From Bryum argenteum (lineage: Eukaryota > Streptophyta > Bryopsida > Bryales > Bryaceae), in contig CM073323.1 of the NCBI GenBank assembly GCA_037043015.1, positions 26,316,758 through 26,380,757 of the forward strand: a DNA stretch of 64,000 nt. The letters run 5' to 3'. The translations under genes and the position numbers were made by a program. Below, piece after piece: positions 1 through 10,345 of this stretch. The notes beneath the pieces are model-generated. The model was given only the letters and a program-made list of their open reading frames with translations. It searched no databases and was not told the origin of the DNA. Position 1 is the stretch's first letter; every line of letters starts with the position of its first letter.

Positions 1-1047
1 GAACTTCGTGCAGAATGCTATCAGGGGATTGTAGATGCTTTGCAGGAGGACAATAGAGCACGCATTGGGCGTCGCATTGTCTTACCCGCAACATTTATTG
101 GCTCCCCTCGATACATGCAAAAACTTTTTCATGATAGTATGGTTTTGGTTAGAGTTTTAGGAAAACCCGATTTGTTTGTGACAATGACGTGTAATCCGAC
201 CTGGCCTGAGATTCTTAATGAGCTTGAACCAGGTCAAAGTCCTCCAGATCGTCCAGATGTTGTTGTACGTGTTTTTGAACTTAAATTAAAAACTTTGATG
301 GATGAGATTACCAAGAAGAATGTCATGGGAGAGACAATTGCTTTTTGTTACACTATTGAGTTTCAAAAACGTGGTCTTCCTCATGCACACATTCTTCTTT
401 GGTTAAAAGACAAGGTCAATGACTGTCACCTTATAGATAGAATAGTATGTGCTGAGATTCCCGATTTAGATAGACAACCTCAATTGTATGCCGCAGTTGC
501 CAAACATATGATGCATGGACCTTGTGGTTTGGACAATCCCAATTGTCCATGCATGGAAGACAATAGTAGATGTACAAAAAACTATCCTATGCAAGTTCGA
601 GATACTACTGAGGTAGATGGTGATGGTCATGTTTTATACCGTCGTCGAAACCAAGGTCGATATGTCGAGAAACGTGTACATGGACAAATTGTTCGCTTAG
701 ACAATCGATGGGTTGTACCATACAATCCATATTTGATAGGTCGATTTAATTGTCACATTAATGTGGAAATTTGTAGTTCGGTAAAAACAATCAAATACCT
801 CCACAAGTATATTTTTAAAGGTCCAGATCGTGGTGTTGTAGAAACAGATGAAGTTGTAGATGAGATTAAAGATTTCTTGGAAGGTCGTTATGTGGCTGCC
901 CAAGAAGCATGTTGGAGACTTTTTGGTTTTGAAACTAACAATAAGAGTCATAATATTTGTCGTTTACCCGTTCACTTTCCTGGTCAACAATATGTTACTT
1001 TTGAGGAGGCAACATCTTTGCAAACGGTGATTGATCAAAATCTTTGA
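1..1047 (+). pseudogene. Helitron Rep (HUH endonuclease) part of RepHel, partial
   Basis: Open from base 1 in frame 1 (the first ATG is at 40, but codons before it already fit the family), so the N-terminus lies outside. Rep domain hallmarks: the FVTMTCNPTWPEI block near 170-215, the metal-binding HUH motif read as HAH at codons 382-390, and the two catalytic tyrosines in IKYLHKY (Tyr codons 796-798 and 808-810). A Cys-rich stretch (GLDNPNCPC, about 525-555) fits the Helitron N-terminal zinc region. The frame stops at 1047, where helicase-side sequence continues in another frame, so a frameshift lies near 1035-1047. In an intact element this domain nicks and rejoins transposon ends. Confidence 0.85.
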
Positions 1048-3080
1048 GACTAAACTCACTAAGTTTTTTGAGCTCAATTGCCACATTCGTGCCTTGATTG
1101 CTTCTGGCAATCAAGGCAATCATATGCTTCTTCGTTACATGGATCTTCCACTCCATTACAAGTGGGATGTGAAGAAAAACATGTGGGAAAGAAGACTACG
1201 TAATATTAAAGTTTTTGGTAGGATAAATATGGTTCCCATGGGTACCGAAGTATTTTACTTACGTTTGTTGTTGACTCATGTTGAGGCACCAACTTCATTT
1301 GATGACCTACTTTGTTTTAATGGTATTGTGCATTTAACGTACAAAGCCGCTTGTATTGCAAGAGGACTTTTACATGATGATATTGAGTGGGAAAATTGTC
1401 TACAAGAGGCAACTCTCATTGCGTTGCCTAAGCAAATTCGGCGGTTGTTTGCAACACTTCTTGTGTTTGGACAACCACTAGATCCTCTTAGTTTATTAAG
1501 GAGTCATCTTGATGTTATGTCTGATGATTGGCGCAATGATCAAAATCGCTATTGCAAAGCGATTTTGTCCATTGAAGAATATTTGTCATCATCGGATAAA
1601 CATCTTACAGATTTTTTTAATATCGAAGAATTGAATGAGTTTGGTTATCCAAACATTGTTGATGTTGGTAGTGATACCAATGACAATATTGATTTTGATA
1701 ACCAAAACATTACTTTTCTAGAAGAGGATGTAGGTAGACTCAACGAAGAACAAAACATTGTTTTTAATGCAGTGACCTCTGCTGTTTTAAATTCTGATTC
1801 TTCAAATAGGCTTTTCTTTTTAGATGGTCCTGGTGGTACAGGTAAGACTTTTTTGTATAACACCATATTAGGTTATCTTCGTGGTCGTAATGTCAAGTGT
1901 ATGGCAATGGCAACAAGTGGAATTGCCGCATGCCTTTTGAATGAAGGGCGAACGGCACATTCATCTCTTGCTATTCCTTTACAGTTGCACGATGCATCAA
2001 TTTGCAACATTAGTGCCCAATCTACATTAGGTCAAAGCTTACGTGAAGTACAATTGATTGTACTTGATGAAGCTTGTGCTGGACATCGTTTTATGTATGA
2101 AGCTATAGATAGATCTTTGCGAGATATACGCGGTATAGACAGTCCAAATGGTGGTGTTGTAGTTTTATATGGTGGTGATTTTCGCCAAACTTTGCCTGTA
2201 GTTGTACGTGGAGGTCGCAAGCAAACTGTTGAGGCTTGCTTGCGACATTCATATTTATTTCCACTAATGCAACATTTTCATCTGACCACTAACATGCGTT
2301 TGCAAAGTCAACCGGACTTTCAACGATTTTTGCTAGATATTGGTGAAGGCAAAACCGGTCCAAAGGTAGATTTACCGCCCAATTAGTTGCTCCTGGAAAT
2401 TCTTTAGATGGTCTCATTGATGCTATTTTTGATGATCCGGTTGATTTTTCCGAACGTGTCATTTTGGTCGCATTCAAAATGATGATGCTCAAGAAATCAA
2501 CCGAAAAATTACCGATCGTTTACCCGGTGATGTGCATCAATGTTTTAGTGCTGACTTTGTTCACGAGAATGATGAACATGCTCATCATTATCCCGTAGAG
2601 TTTTTGAATTCTTTACAATTGAGCGGTTTGCCTCCTCACCAATTAGATCTTAAATGTGGTCAATATTTGATGTTGCTAAGGAACTTGAATCCGGCAAAAG
2701 GTTTGTGCAATGGTAGTCGTTTGCGTCTTTTGCAAGTGTCTTCCAGTGTGTTGTTGTGCAAAATTGTAGAAGGACGCTATCGTAGCCAAGAGGTGTTGAT
2801 TCCTAGAATCACCCATCATTGCAATGATAGCCGCTTGCCATTCACACTTTGCCGGAAACAATTTCCTGTCACTGGTGCTTTTGCCATGACAATTAACAAA
2901 TCGCAGGGCCAATCATATGATCGAGTCGGCATTTATCTTCGTAATGAAGTATTTAGCCATGGTCAATTATATGTGGCATTGTCTCGTGGTAGACATCCTG
3001 CAAACATTAAGGTTGCCAATGACAACAATGAAGCCGTAAGAACGGTGAAAAATGTTGTTTATCATGAGGTTTTTACATGA
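1031..3080 (+). pseudogene. Helitron PIF1-like helicase part, three frames
   Basis: Continues the RepHel protein in frame 2 (1031-2386), then frame 1 (about 2383-2470), then frame 3 (about 2470-3080), so two further frameshifts are present. Visible SF1/PIF1 motifs: Walker A GPGGTGKT near 1825-1848, Walker B as VLDEACAGH (DEA kept, usual PM replaced), GGDFRQTLPVV, the LTTNMR motif, and at the C-terminus INKSQGQS and YVALSRGR (motifs V/VI). The segment in frame 1 reads LVAPGNSLDGLIDAIFDD. The stop at 3078-3080 is the normal C-terminus. Motifs are well kept despite the breaks, so loss of coding is fairly recent. Confidence 0.88.
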
Positions 3081-4057
3081 CATTGTCATGTATAATATAT
3101 TATTAATTCCTCTTAATTTTTACACCTGAAACAAGTGGATGGAAAAGTTAAGAGTTTGTTTCAAACTCTGCATGTTTAGGGTTCATGCACGCTTCGGCGA
3201 CGTCCCTTCCATCCAATTGTATTCTTTTGGTGTTTATCATTATCATGTTATTGTTTCAAATTGTTTCAAATGAGACATCTTACAAGTTGTGTAAATGAAG
3301 ATTGCTATACATAACCGGTCAAGAACCACAATTGACATGTAACACACAAAAAACATGCATAAAAACAAATGTGATGAACATATTCTCAAGCCTTCAAAGT
3401 TTAGACTCTAAATTCTTTTTTTTGAAGACGCTATAAAATGTCGATTTTTGAAAAAATTGTCACAATCTTTTTCTATTCTTCAAGATGAAAAGGCACCTAA
3501 TAAATTCAAATCCAAGTCAGAATTCAAAAAAATATGTATTTTGGGAGATAATAACTCACTGTTAAATTAATTCTGCTCAAAATACAGTTTCATCCACACT
3601 GGATGAAAATATGTGCGATAGATGAAAAATCGCGAAGGGATGACAAATCTCACAGTGGATGAAAATCGCGCATTGAATGGAAAAAATGTTGGGATGCAAT
3701 GGATGAAAAATAGGTTATGGATGAAAGTTGTTGCAACCTCGCTCCCCACTTCAATTCTTTTACCACTCACATTTTGCTCAAAAATGATCGAAATGAAGCG
3801 CCGTTTGTTGCATCATACTTGAAAATGTTAAGATTTTGTTTGAGGAATGTCTGCTTTGGTCATATTGCATTCTTTTGGTGTTCAATTATATTGTCTCCCA
3901 TGAAGCAATGTATCATTCAATTGAAAAAGGTTATACTTTTGATTTTACAATTCAATGAATGTATATTTTCCAATGCAAACATTCTTTTGTTACCTTCTTT
4001 ATTTTTTTACTTTCCTTTTGTGTAATATAAAAACCACATTAAAATGGTTGGACTAAT
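3081..4057 (+). other. Helitron non-coding 3' region
   Basis: No convincing ORF. Between 3600 and 3730 the word GGATGAAA(A) recurs at least four times on the plus strand with variants, twice next to AATCGCG, a short-motif cluster with no assigned role. The rest is AT-rich. Confidence 0.5.
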
Positions 4058-4085
4058 GCGTTGCAACGCAAGCGCCAACCGCTAG
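4058..4085 (+). repeat. Predicted Helitron 3' terminus (palindrome + CTAG)
   Basis: GCGTTGCAACGC is a perfect 12-bp palindrome, followed by AGCGCCAACCG and CTAG. The next base is T, as expected for Helitron insertion. That T is also the first base of the LTR-like repeat that recurs at 21249. Confidence 0.8.
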
Positions 4086-4387
4086 TGTTACTGCTAAGAT
4101 CACCCTTGTGAGTGTCACAGACATACATTAGAAACTTCTAGAAGATTCCTTGAAGAGATGTCACGGACAAACATTAGAAACTTCTAAAAGATTGAGAAGT
4201 GCCCTAATTAGTAGGAAGTCGCTTGAGACGCTTCCTATCTGGTAGTATGAGAGTCGAGTCTCGACAACACATCTCTTGGAGTTTCTAACTTACCTTTCTT
4301 GGTGTTGTTTCGTGTTCTCGTTCTGTTAATCCAAGTTCTTGTTAGTTTCTGTTCTGAATATCCTTGGATATTTCCATGTTCTTGACA
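4086..4387 (+). repeat. LTR-like sequence, copy 1
   Basis: Starts TGTTAC and can be ended at TTGACA, near-inverted termini of an LTR. Shortly after comes TGGTATAGC, resembling a decayed initiator-Met tRNA primer-binding site (TGGTATCAGAGC lacking five bases). The 308-bp copy at 21249-21556 differs mainly by a 6-bp ATTGAG duplication. No second LTR, gag or pol is visible, so solo or truncated LTR is an inference. Confidence 0.5.
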
Positions 4388-4986
4388 GTGAGCCATTTCT
4401 GGTATAGCTTTATTCTCAAGTAGGCTACTTTATTGCTTCTTTAATAGTGTAATATATAACTTTCATTTTGTAAGTTACTTAGATGAGTGATGGCAAGCTT
4501 TGAATTTTTACAAAAAATCACATATACCTTATGATTGACCTTTTCATGTTCAAGTATTTGAATTGTTGACGCTCTATACTTGACTCAAAGTTAACACATT
4601 TTTCATTCAAGTTCCAAATTGATACGCATATAGATCATTACACAAAACTATTTGCTATTAGTTTACATGTTCATGACTAAACTACTTTTTTATCAACAAT
4701 TGATGAGGTATACCTACTTTTTTCTTAATTTCAAGACCTACAAATTTTTGATTGTGGAGAGCGTATGATAATTAATTAAAATGGGATACAATTAACAAAT
4801 TTGATTGTTTCCTCTTTTAGTTGGCAAATTATGTGGTGATTCTTGGCACATATTTAGTTAAATTTTATTTCTTTCTATTTGTATAAACCTTTCTTGTATT
4901 TCTATAGTTTTTCAATTCTTGAGTTGGAATTCATAGATGGACAAGAGAATGCTTTCAGATTTATATAAGCACAAGTCCTAACCTGT

Positions 4987-5179
4987 GTTCGGATGGACAT
5001 CAAAAAGGTAAGATCAAAATTTATGAAAAAATTCAAAAAATCTTTACTTAGGTATAAAAAATAATTATACCTTGTTGAGAATCCTCCAACTACGTTTTTT
5101 TTTATATATACCTACTTGTGGATTTTTTACATGTTTTTTAAAAATTCCGATTTGACCTTTTTGATGTCCGAGTCCGAAC
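4987..5179. mobile_element. Small inverted-repeat element inside copy 1
   Basis: Starts GTTCGGATGGACATC and ends with the inverse, GATGTCCGAGTCCGAAC. The inward arms (CATCAAAAAGGT then AT-rich) also pair imperfectly. The same element is at 22156-22351 in copy 2, so it predates the duplication. Confidence 0.55.
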
Positions 5180-6069
5180 GACAAAGAACACAAAATTAGG
5201 AATTTTTGCACTTGGGGGTAGAATCATGCACTTGCAAATGGATGGTTCAAAAAATCGCATATAGAGAAATTAGGTGGACCATTTCATCCTTAAATGTGGT
5301 ATCTTATTTTAATATCAAAATTCTAATGAAATATTTATTTCTAAGAACTATTGAACCTCATAACTAGATGAATGTATTTTGGCAATTTTATGTTTACCAT
5401 TCATTCCTCAAATTTTAGACCCCTTCAAGTGGCTTAAATGGCCAAGATATCCAAAAATTTATCGCATTTTTGTAACAAAGAAAACATGTTTTGTATAAGA
5501 AATCCAATACTTCTACAAACTCCTTCAATTAGCAATCATAATTATGATTACTACTAAAATAAATTTACACTGCTAAAAATAAACCTTCTCTTCCCTAAAT
5601 ATTTATTCCTTCCTAATTTTTATACTAATAATGGTCTATATCATATTGAAGGCGTTTGTTATTTATCTATTCAACATGCATTGCAATGTATGCTAAAAGG
5701 TGTGGTTTTGCAAAAGTTGGAATTTTGATGTTTGCTCGGGTCAAACACCATATATTGAAATACAAAGTTGTTGCGGTTCTTTGGTTCTTGCATGCTGTGT
5801 TTCCCCACCAATACGTCGTCCTCTATAAGAAGCTCTACAACTCCAACGGGCCTACTCAAGTTCTGTTGCTCCTCAAAGATTTGTTTATCAAAATCTGTTG
5901 CAACACTAAGTAGAAGTCTTCTGCCCACTGTATTTGTTCTTGCTTTGGGAGGTGCTACATTTTGAAATCCAACAACCGGACTTCCAGAACCCAAATTCTT
6001 CATCTTTATCAACCTACAAGAAACCCACTGACCAACACTATGTCATTCATAATGTCATTCATAACTTAA

Positions 6070-6310
6070 CCCCTAAAGGTTCTTGATGCAAAATTGTAAA
6101 AATGGACATTCCCTTACTTCAGGCCTAAAAACTCTCAATCTAAGAATTATTTGGAAGATCCAACCGTAGGATCTTGGAATTAACTTAACCTTCCACTCAC
6201 TTGCCAAAATTGAACCGTCGATTCTTCTTCATTTGTTAGATTACAATGGTCAAAGTTGGCTGACTTTTGGACTCCAAAAAGCAGTTTTCGCTTTCCTGGA
6301 CCTTTAGGGG
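6070..6310. mobile_element. TTAA-flanked miniature inverted-repeat element
   Basis: 241 bp, starting CCCCTAAAGG and ending CCTTTAGGGG, flanked by TTAA at 6066-6069 and 6311-6314. With flanks, the outer 17 bases on each side are perfect inverted repeats. Internally related to the copies at 30932-31191 and 63411-63654 (shared block around AGATCCAACCGTAGGATCTT). No coding capacity. Confidence 0.75.
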
Positions 6311-7140
6311 TTAAGTTACACATTTGAAGAAGATCATATGAATGTATAGCATGTAATAATATGAAGGTAGCTCTATTTTGAGAGACTTAAAATGTAAGGT
6401 ATGTTTTACAACTGGAAGCCAATTAAATTGTAAATATCCGATTAGGGTGTTACACATGCCACAATCTTTGAAAATAAAACTACTAAACTATTTATAATGT
6501 ATGACACACACTCTGTATGTCTCGCATATGAAAAAATAATTATGTGGTAAGAGATAAAATTACATCTTACATAAAATTACATAAAATTACAAAAGTGTAT
6601 ATTTTGGTTTGATAATACAAATGAGAGTTGATTATAATATAAGGTTGTCTCCATGATTTTCATTCATTACAAAATGTCATGTTCATGAAAATTCTATTTT
6701 ATTTCCAAAAAACCAAAAATTGTCGAGGGTGCTATTAATATTGTGCCACAGGCGCTCCCAAAAAATTTCAAGTCAATCTTATCAAATTTGAGTAAATTAG
6801 AGCCACACAGACTTGAGAATCTTACAACACATTAGGTAAACTAAAATTTGAAATAAACTGCCGCTCTGATTATTTTTTATGTATTACATGCATGTTATTT
6901 ATCCATACTATATTACATAGAGATGCAACTTCCCCACCCAAAAACGAGAGAAAAACAATAGAAAGTAAAAATAAATAGAAAAGGAAAAGATAACAACAAA
7001 AGCTAGAAAAAAGAAAACAAAGAAAGAAAGAAATCATGATCATGTACTAAACAAAAATGAAAAAAGCTCTCAATGAGTAATAAGCAACCAAATTTTCAAA
7101 TGAATTCTTAAAAGTTGTGTTAGTTCAAGATTTTAAAAAA

Positions 7141-7141
<1 letters not shown>

Positions 7142-7173
<32 letters not shown>

Positions 7174-7480
7174 ATGCCGCCGAACAGCCAAGTTGGCCGC
7201 CCAGCGGCAGCCCAGACCTCCGCATGCGCGGAGGGTAAGGCCTGCCAGCAGCAATCCCCCAACGGGGGTGGCTGACTGCTTTGCAGCTGGGCTTGGCTAG
7301 GCGCTAGCTAGCCGCCTAATAGCCGGGCTTGGCATGCCGCCTAGCCGCTGGTTGGTCTCGTGGCTACCGGGCAACCTGGCCGCCGGGCTCTTTGTGCGCC
7401 TGGGTCGCCTCCCGCTCTCCCAAGTCACCAGCCTTGCCGCAACGGCGAGGCGGCATGGGGAGGGTATAAGTACCCTCCCC
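7142..7480. other. A30 run followed by GC-rich island with hairpin
   Basis: Thirty A residues (7142-7171) abut about 310 bp of strongly GC-rich, GCCGCC-type sequence, very unlike its AT-rich surroundings. It ends in a perfect 10-bp stem (GGGGAGGGTA at 7457-7466 with TACCCTCCCC at 7471-7480, loop TAAG). ORFs here look like compositional by-products. It might be a captured promoter or an unrelated insertion; I cannot tell. Confidence 0.4.
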
Positions 7481-7589
7481 ACATTTTATTTTCATTATTT
7501 GCAGATTTACAAATACGTTGAAAGTAGATTTTTCTTGGAACAACAAGAAATGACGATCACTCCAACCTTTTATACCAAATAAAATAGGG

Positions 7590-8170
7590 TTTCATTGTTG
7601 AGAATCGAATTTTTTTTCATCATTTCACAAGTTCTTGTAAATTTTCTTTTGCAATACTAGGGTTTCATTGCAAATACTAGGGTTTAATGTTTTGTAGCTT
7701 TAGGGCTATATATATATATATATAATATTTTTTGAGTTGTTTCATGGTTTTTTTGTGTTCATATAAATTTTTCATGGGATACTAGGGTTTCATTGCACAT
7801 TTATTTTGTAGCTTTAAGGATTTATATGGCTTGAAATAATTTTGTTGTTCCATACCGTTATTTGGTTTTATAGGTTATTGTAGTTTATTTTGAAGTTTTA
7901 GGATTTCATTGCAATGCTTTTATGTAGTTGTAAGATTTTTTGTCGTTTGTAGTTTTTGGACCTTTTACTACTTTCCTAGTTTTTCTTTTGTGATTTTAGA
8001 ATTGTATTCCAACAGTATTTTCAAAATCTAGGTTTTTTGTTTGTTTGCGGGTTTTTGTCCTTTTGGTATTAATTGTTGTATTTTGAGGTTCAAAGTTTGT
8101 CTCAAATTTTAGTTTTTATTAAATTAAAGCCTTGTGTAACCCAAGAGTTTCATTGCAGAACCAGTTTTGA
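7590..8170 (+). repeat. AT-rich degenerate repeat with AGGGTTT (telo-box-like) words
   Basis: ACTAGGGTTTCATTGC or close variants recur (near 7660, 7676, 7780, 7905, 8145), often followed by TTTTGTAGCTTTA. AAACCCTA is a known plant promoter telo-box, but no adjoining gene is identifiable, so no function is claimed. Confidence 0.35.
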
Positions 8171-8479
8171 ATTTATTTATTTTAATTTGTACCCTTAAGG
8201 ATTTTGTAATTTGTGGTTTTTTGTGGGTATAGATTTCTTTTGGGTTTTTTGTGGTTTAAATATTTCATTTTCCAAAAACTTACAATTTTTTTCTTGTTAA
8301 TTCAAAAGTCATATGTATTCGTAAAATCATCATTTTTTTACAATATTGTTGAATTCGTTCTTACAAAATTTAATTTTAGAATTTTAACTTTTAGATAAAA
8401 CTAATGTAGAAGTACAAAATTTTATATTTTCATCTTATTTAGTTTTAAAATAATAAATATTTTAAATGGCACCTTCTAA

Positions 8480-8803
8480 AACACCGAGCATGCAGTCATC
8501 CTAGGAGATGAGGGTCTTTTCTTCATTCGCGAAGGGGTGAGGCTTCGTCGCGTAGGTGAAGAGGGCAACCATACGTTTGTGAAGGCATCGTCTATTTTGG
8601 ACAAAAATTCAGGGTTGGACAAAGTGCCATCTGGAGTCATAGATACTATGGTGGTCGAATGCGTAATGGATTATGCAGACCCCTTGATTGCATGGGAATT
8701 GCGGCTAGGTAAAGGACAAGGAATTATACCTACCATCGGGGAGGAGCAACCGCAATCGGAAAGTGTTGGATTAATAGCAGAAGCTTCTCGAGACTTGCAG
8801 TGA
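8480..8803 (+). CDS. Uncharacterised ORF remnant (about 107 aa) in the insertion
   Basis: Open from 8480 to a TGA at 8801-8803, with balanced, protein-like composition, unlike nearby AT-rich ORFs. It reads ILGDEGLFFIREGVRLRRVG early and IIPTIGEEQPQSES near the end. There is no ATG at the left edge; an AG just before CATGCAGTC could be a splice acceptor, so this may be a last exon or a captured gene fragment. No family is recognised. Confidence 0.25.
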   Translation, partial: NTEHAVILGDEGLFFIREGVRLRRVGEEGNHTFVKASSILDKNSGLDKVPSGVIDTMVVECVMDYADPLIAWELRLGKGQGIIPTIGEEQPQSESVGLIAEASRDLQ

Positions 8804-9284
8804 TAGGTTTTTATACAATACATATTATAAAGAGTGCAATGCACGTTTGGATGGTATCAGATGTATATTTGTTTTTTAACAATAAAGCATTTGATGTTTT
8901 ATTTGCAGTAAAGTAAACAAAACTTTCTTTTATCATGAATGTATTTAAGTTTTAAGCTGTGATAAATGCATGTTTTCATGTAGACTATTCATTACTAAAA
9001 TGTTGATAAAATATCATGAGTGTTTCAATAATTCTTGTATAGAAATTATGCATGTTGCAATGACATTTGTGAAGGTGTACATTGTCATGAAGAAAATAGG
9101 GTATCTACATTGATAGTGATCTGGTATACCAATTTGAAAAAATTAGGGATTTTGCTCAAAACGGATTGGAAATGTACATTGCACTCCTTGGGTGCAAAAT
9201 TAACGAATTCAATGTTAAAGGTTAGAACTTCTATATATTGATGTCCTCTTGAAAAAGAAAAAAAAAGACATATATTATTTAATT

Positions 9285-10345
9285 TATTTGTGAGGAAGGT
9301 CCCCTTCGTCCCCATAGGGAAGCTCTTTATTTGGTGTTCTTCAAAAACTACCCCCTTTCCTCAATTCTCTCGTAGATGGTCCTCCTACTTTTTAAGGTTT
9401 TATAGCATATGTCCTCCGTTCCCTTTTTCTCGTTTACCCATGCTTTGGCCTGTTCCACATTCCTATCATTTCTTTTGAGTTCCCACAACTTTCCTTTTTA
9501 GTCATTTTCGCCATTCATTCCCGGTTCTCATTATTTGTTAGTAGTTCCCATCCTCCTTTAGTAATTCTTATCCTTTAATTCCAATTCCTAGTTCCCCTCT
9601 GATGTTCTCTTAATCTCCCCTTTACTCTTTCTTTGCTCCCATTTGTATGTTCCAAATTCCTTGTCCCTTTAACTCCTTGTATTCTTATTATTGGGATATA
9701 AACTCTTAATAACAATCAAATACCATTTACAGAAACTATTCAAAATCTTTAAAACTCTTCATGTCGTGTATACATGACCAAATGATTATAGCCATGACCA
9801 TGTATGAATTTGATTAATTTGTGACTAAGATCCCCCTCATTCCAATAGGTGAGCTCTTTATTTGACGCTCTTCAAGAACTACCCCCTATCCTTGATTCTC
9901 TTGTTGATTGTGTCCCCTTGCTTTGTAAGAATAATAGCATATCCTCCCCTCCCTTTGTCTTTGTTCCTTGTGCTTTTAAAGATTTATAGCATATTCCTCA
10001 TTCCATGGATCCCTTGTTCCCGATTCTCTGTCCTCTCTTTAGATTCCCCATTCTCTTTTTCTTTATTAATCGTTCCCTATCTCTAAAATCCCGTTCCCAT
10101 TTTCCATCTTTGTTTCCGGTTCCTGGTTCTCCATCCCCCAATTTCCCTTCTTGGGTTCCATCATTTGTTTTTAATTCCCATAATTTGTTCCTAGTTCCTA
10201 TCAATCATTCACGGTTCTCATTATTTGTTCCTAGTTCCCATCCTCCGTTCTCATTTTCCAGTTCTTGTCCCATGTTCCCTTGATCTCCTCTTCACTCCTT
10301 ACTTTGCTCCCATTTTACATGTTCCACATTCCTTGTCCCTTCAAC
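9285..10345 (+). repeat. Pyrimidine-rich degenerate repeat, copy 1
   Basis: Long stretch built from GTTCCCA, CATTCC and TTTCC-like words on the plus strand, repeated in copy 2 at 22430-23500. ORFs of up to 92 codons here (Pro/Ser/Phe-rich) are products of composition. A similar but separate tract is at 41390-41710. Confidence 0.6.

Larger units (their letters stand above)
1..4085 (+). mobile_element. Helitron, 5' end outside the window, decayed
   Basis: A rolling-circle transposon entering from the left edge. It carries Rep (HUH, two-tyrosine) and PIF1-type helicase sequence in one orientation, which is the Helitron arrangement, then about 1 kb of non-coding tail. The tail ends in a 12-bp palindrome (GCGTTGCAACGC, 4058-4069) 12 bases before CTAG (4082-4085) followed by T. 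Plant Helitrons typically end in a short hairpin plus CTRR and insert 5' of a T, so I place the 3' terminus at 4085. The 5' TC terminus is not in the window. The coding part is frameshifted, so the copy is not autonomous. Confidence 0.88.
5187..9216. mobile_element. 4,030-bp insertion absent from copy 2
   Basis: Copy 2 reads ACAAAG then GTTAG straight through. Copy 1 has AAAG (5183-5186), 4,030 bp, then AAAG (9217-9220) and GTTAG, so AAAG looks like a 4-bp target duplication. The ends are weak inverted repeats: AACA...TTTTGCAC inward from both sides, about 18 of 25 bases by eye. Contents: a TTAA-flanked miniature element (6070-6310), a 30-A run, a GC-rich block, AGGGTTT-rich DNA and one ORF remnant. 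No transposase is recognised. A deletion in copy 2 through AAAG microhomology is the alternative. Confidence 0.6.
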
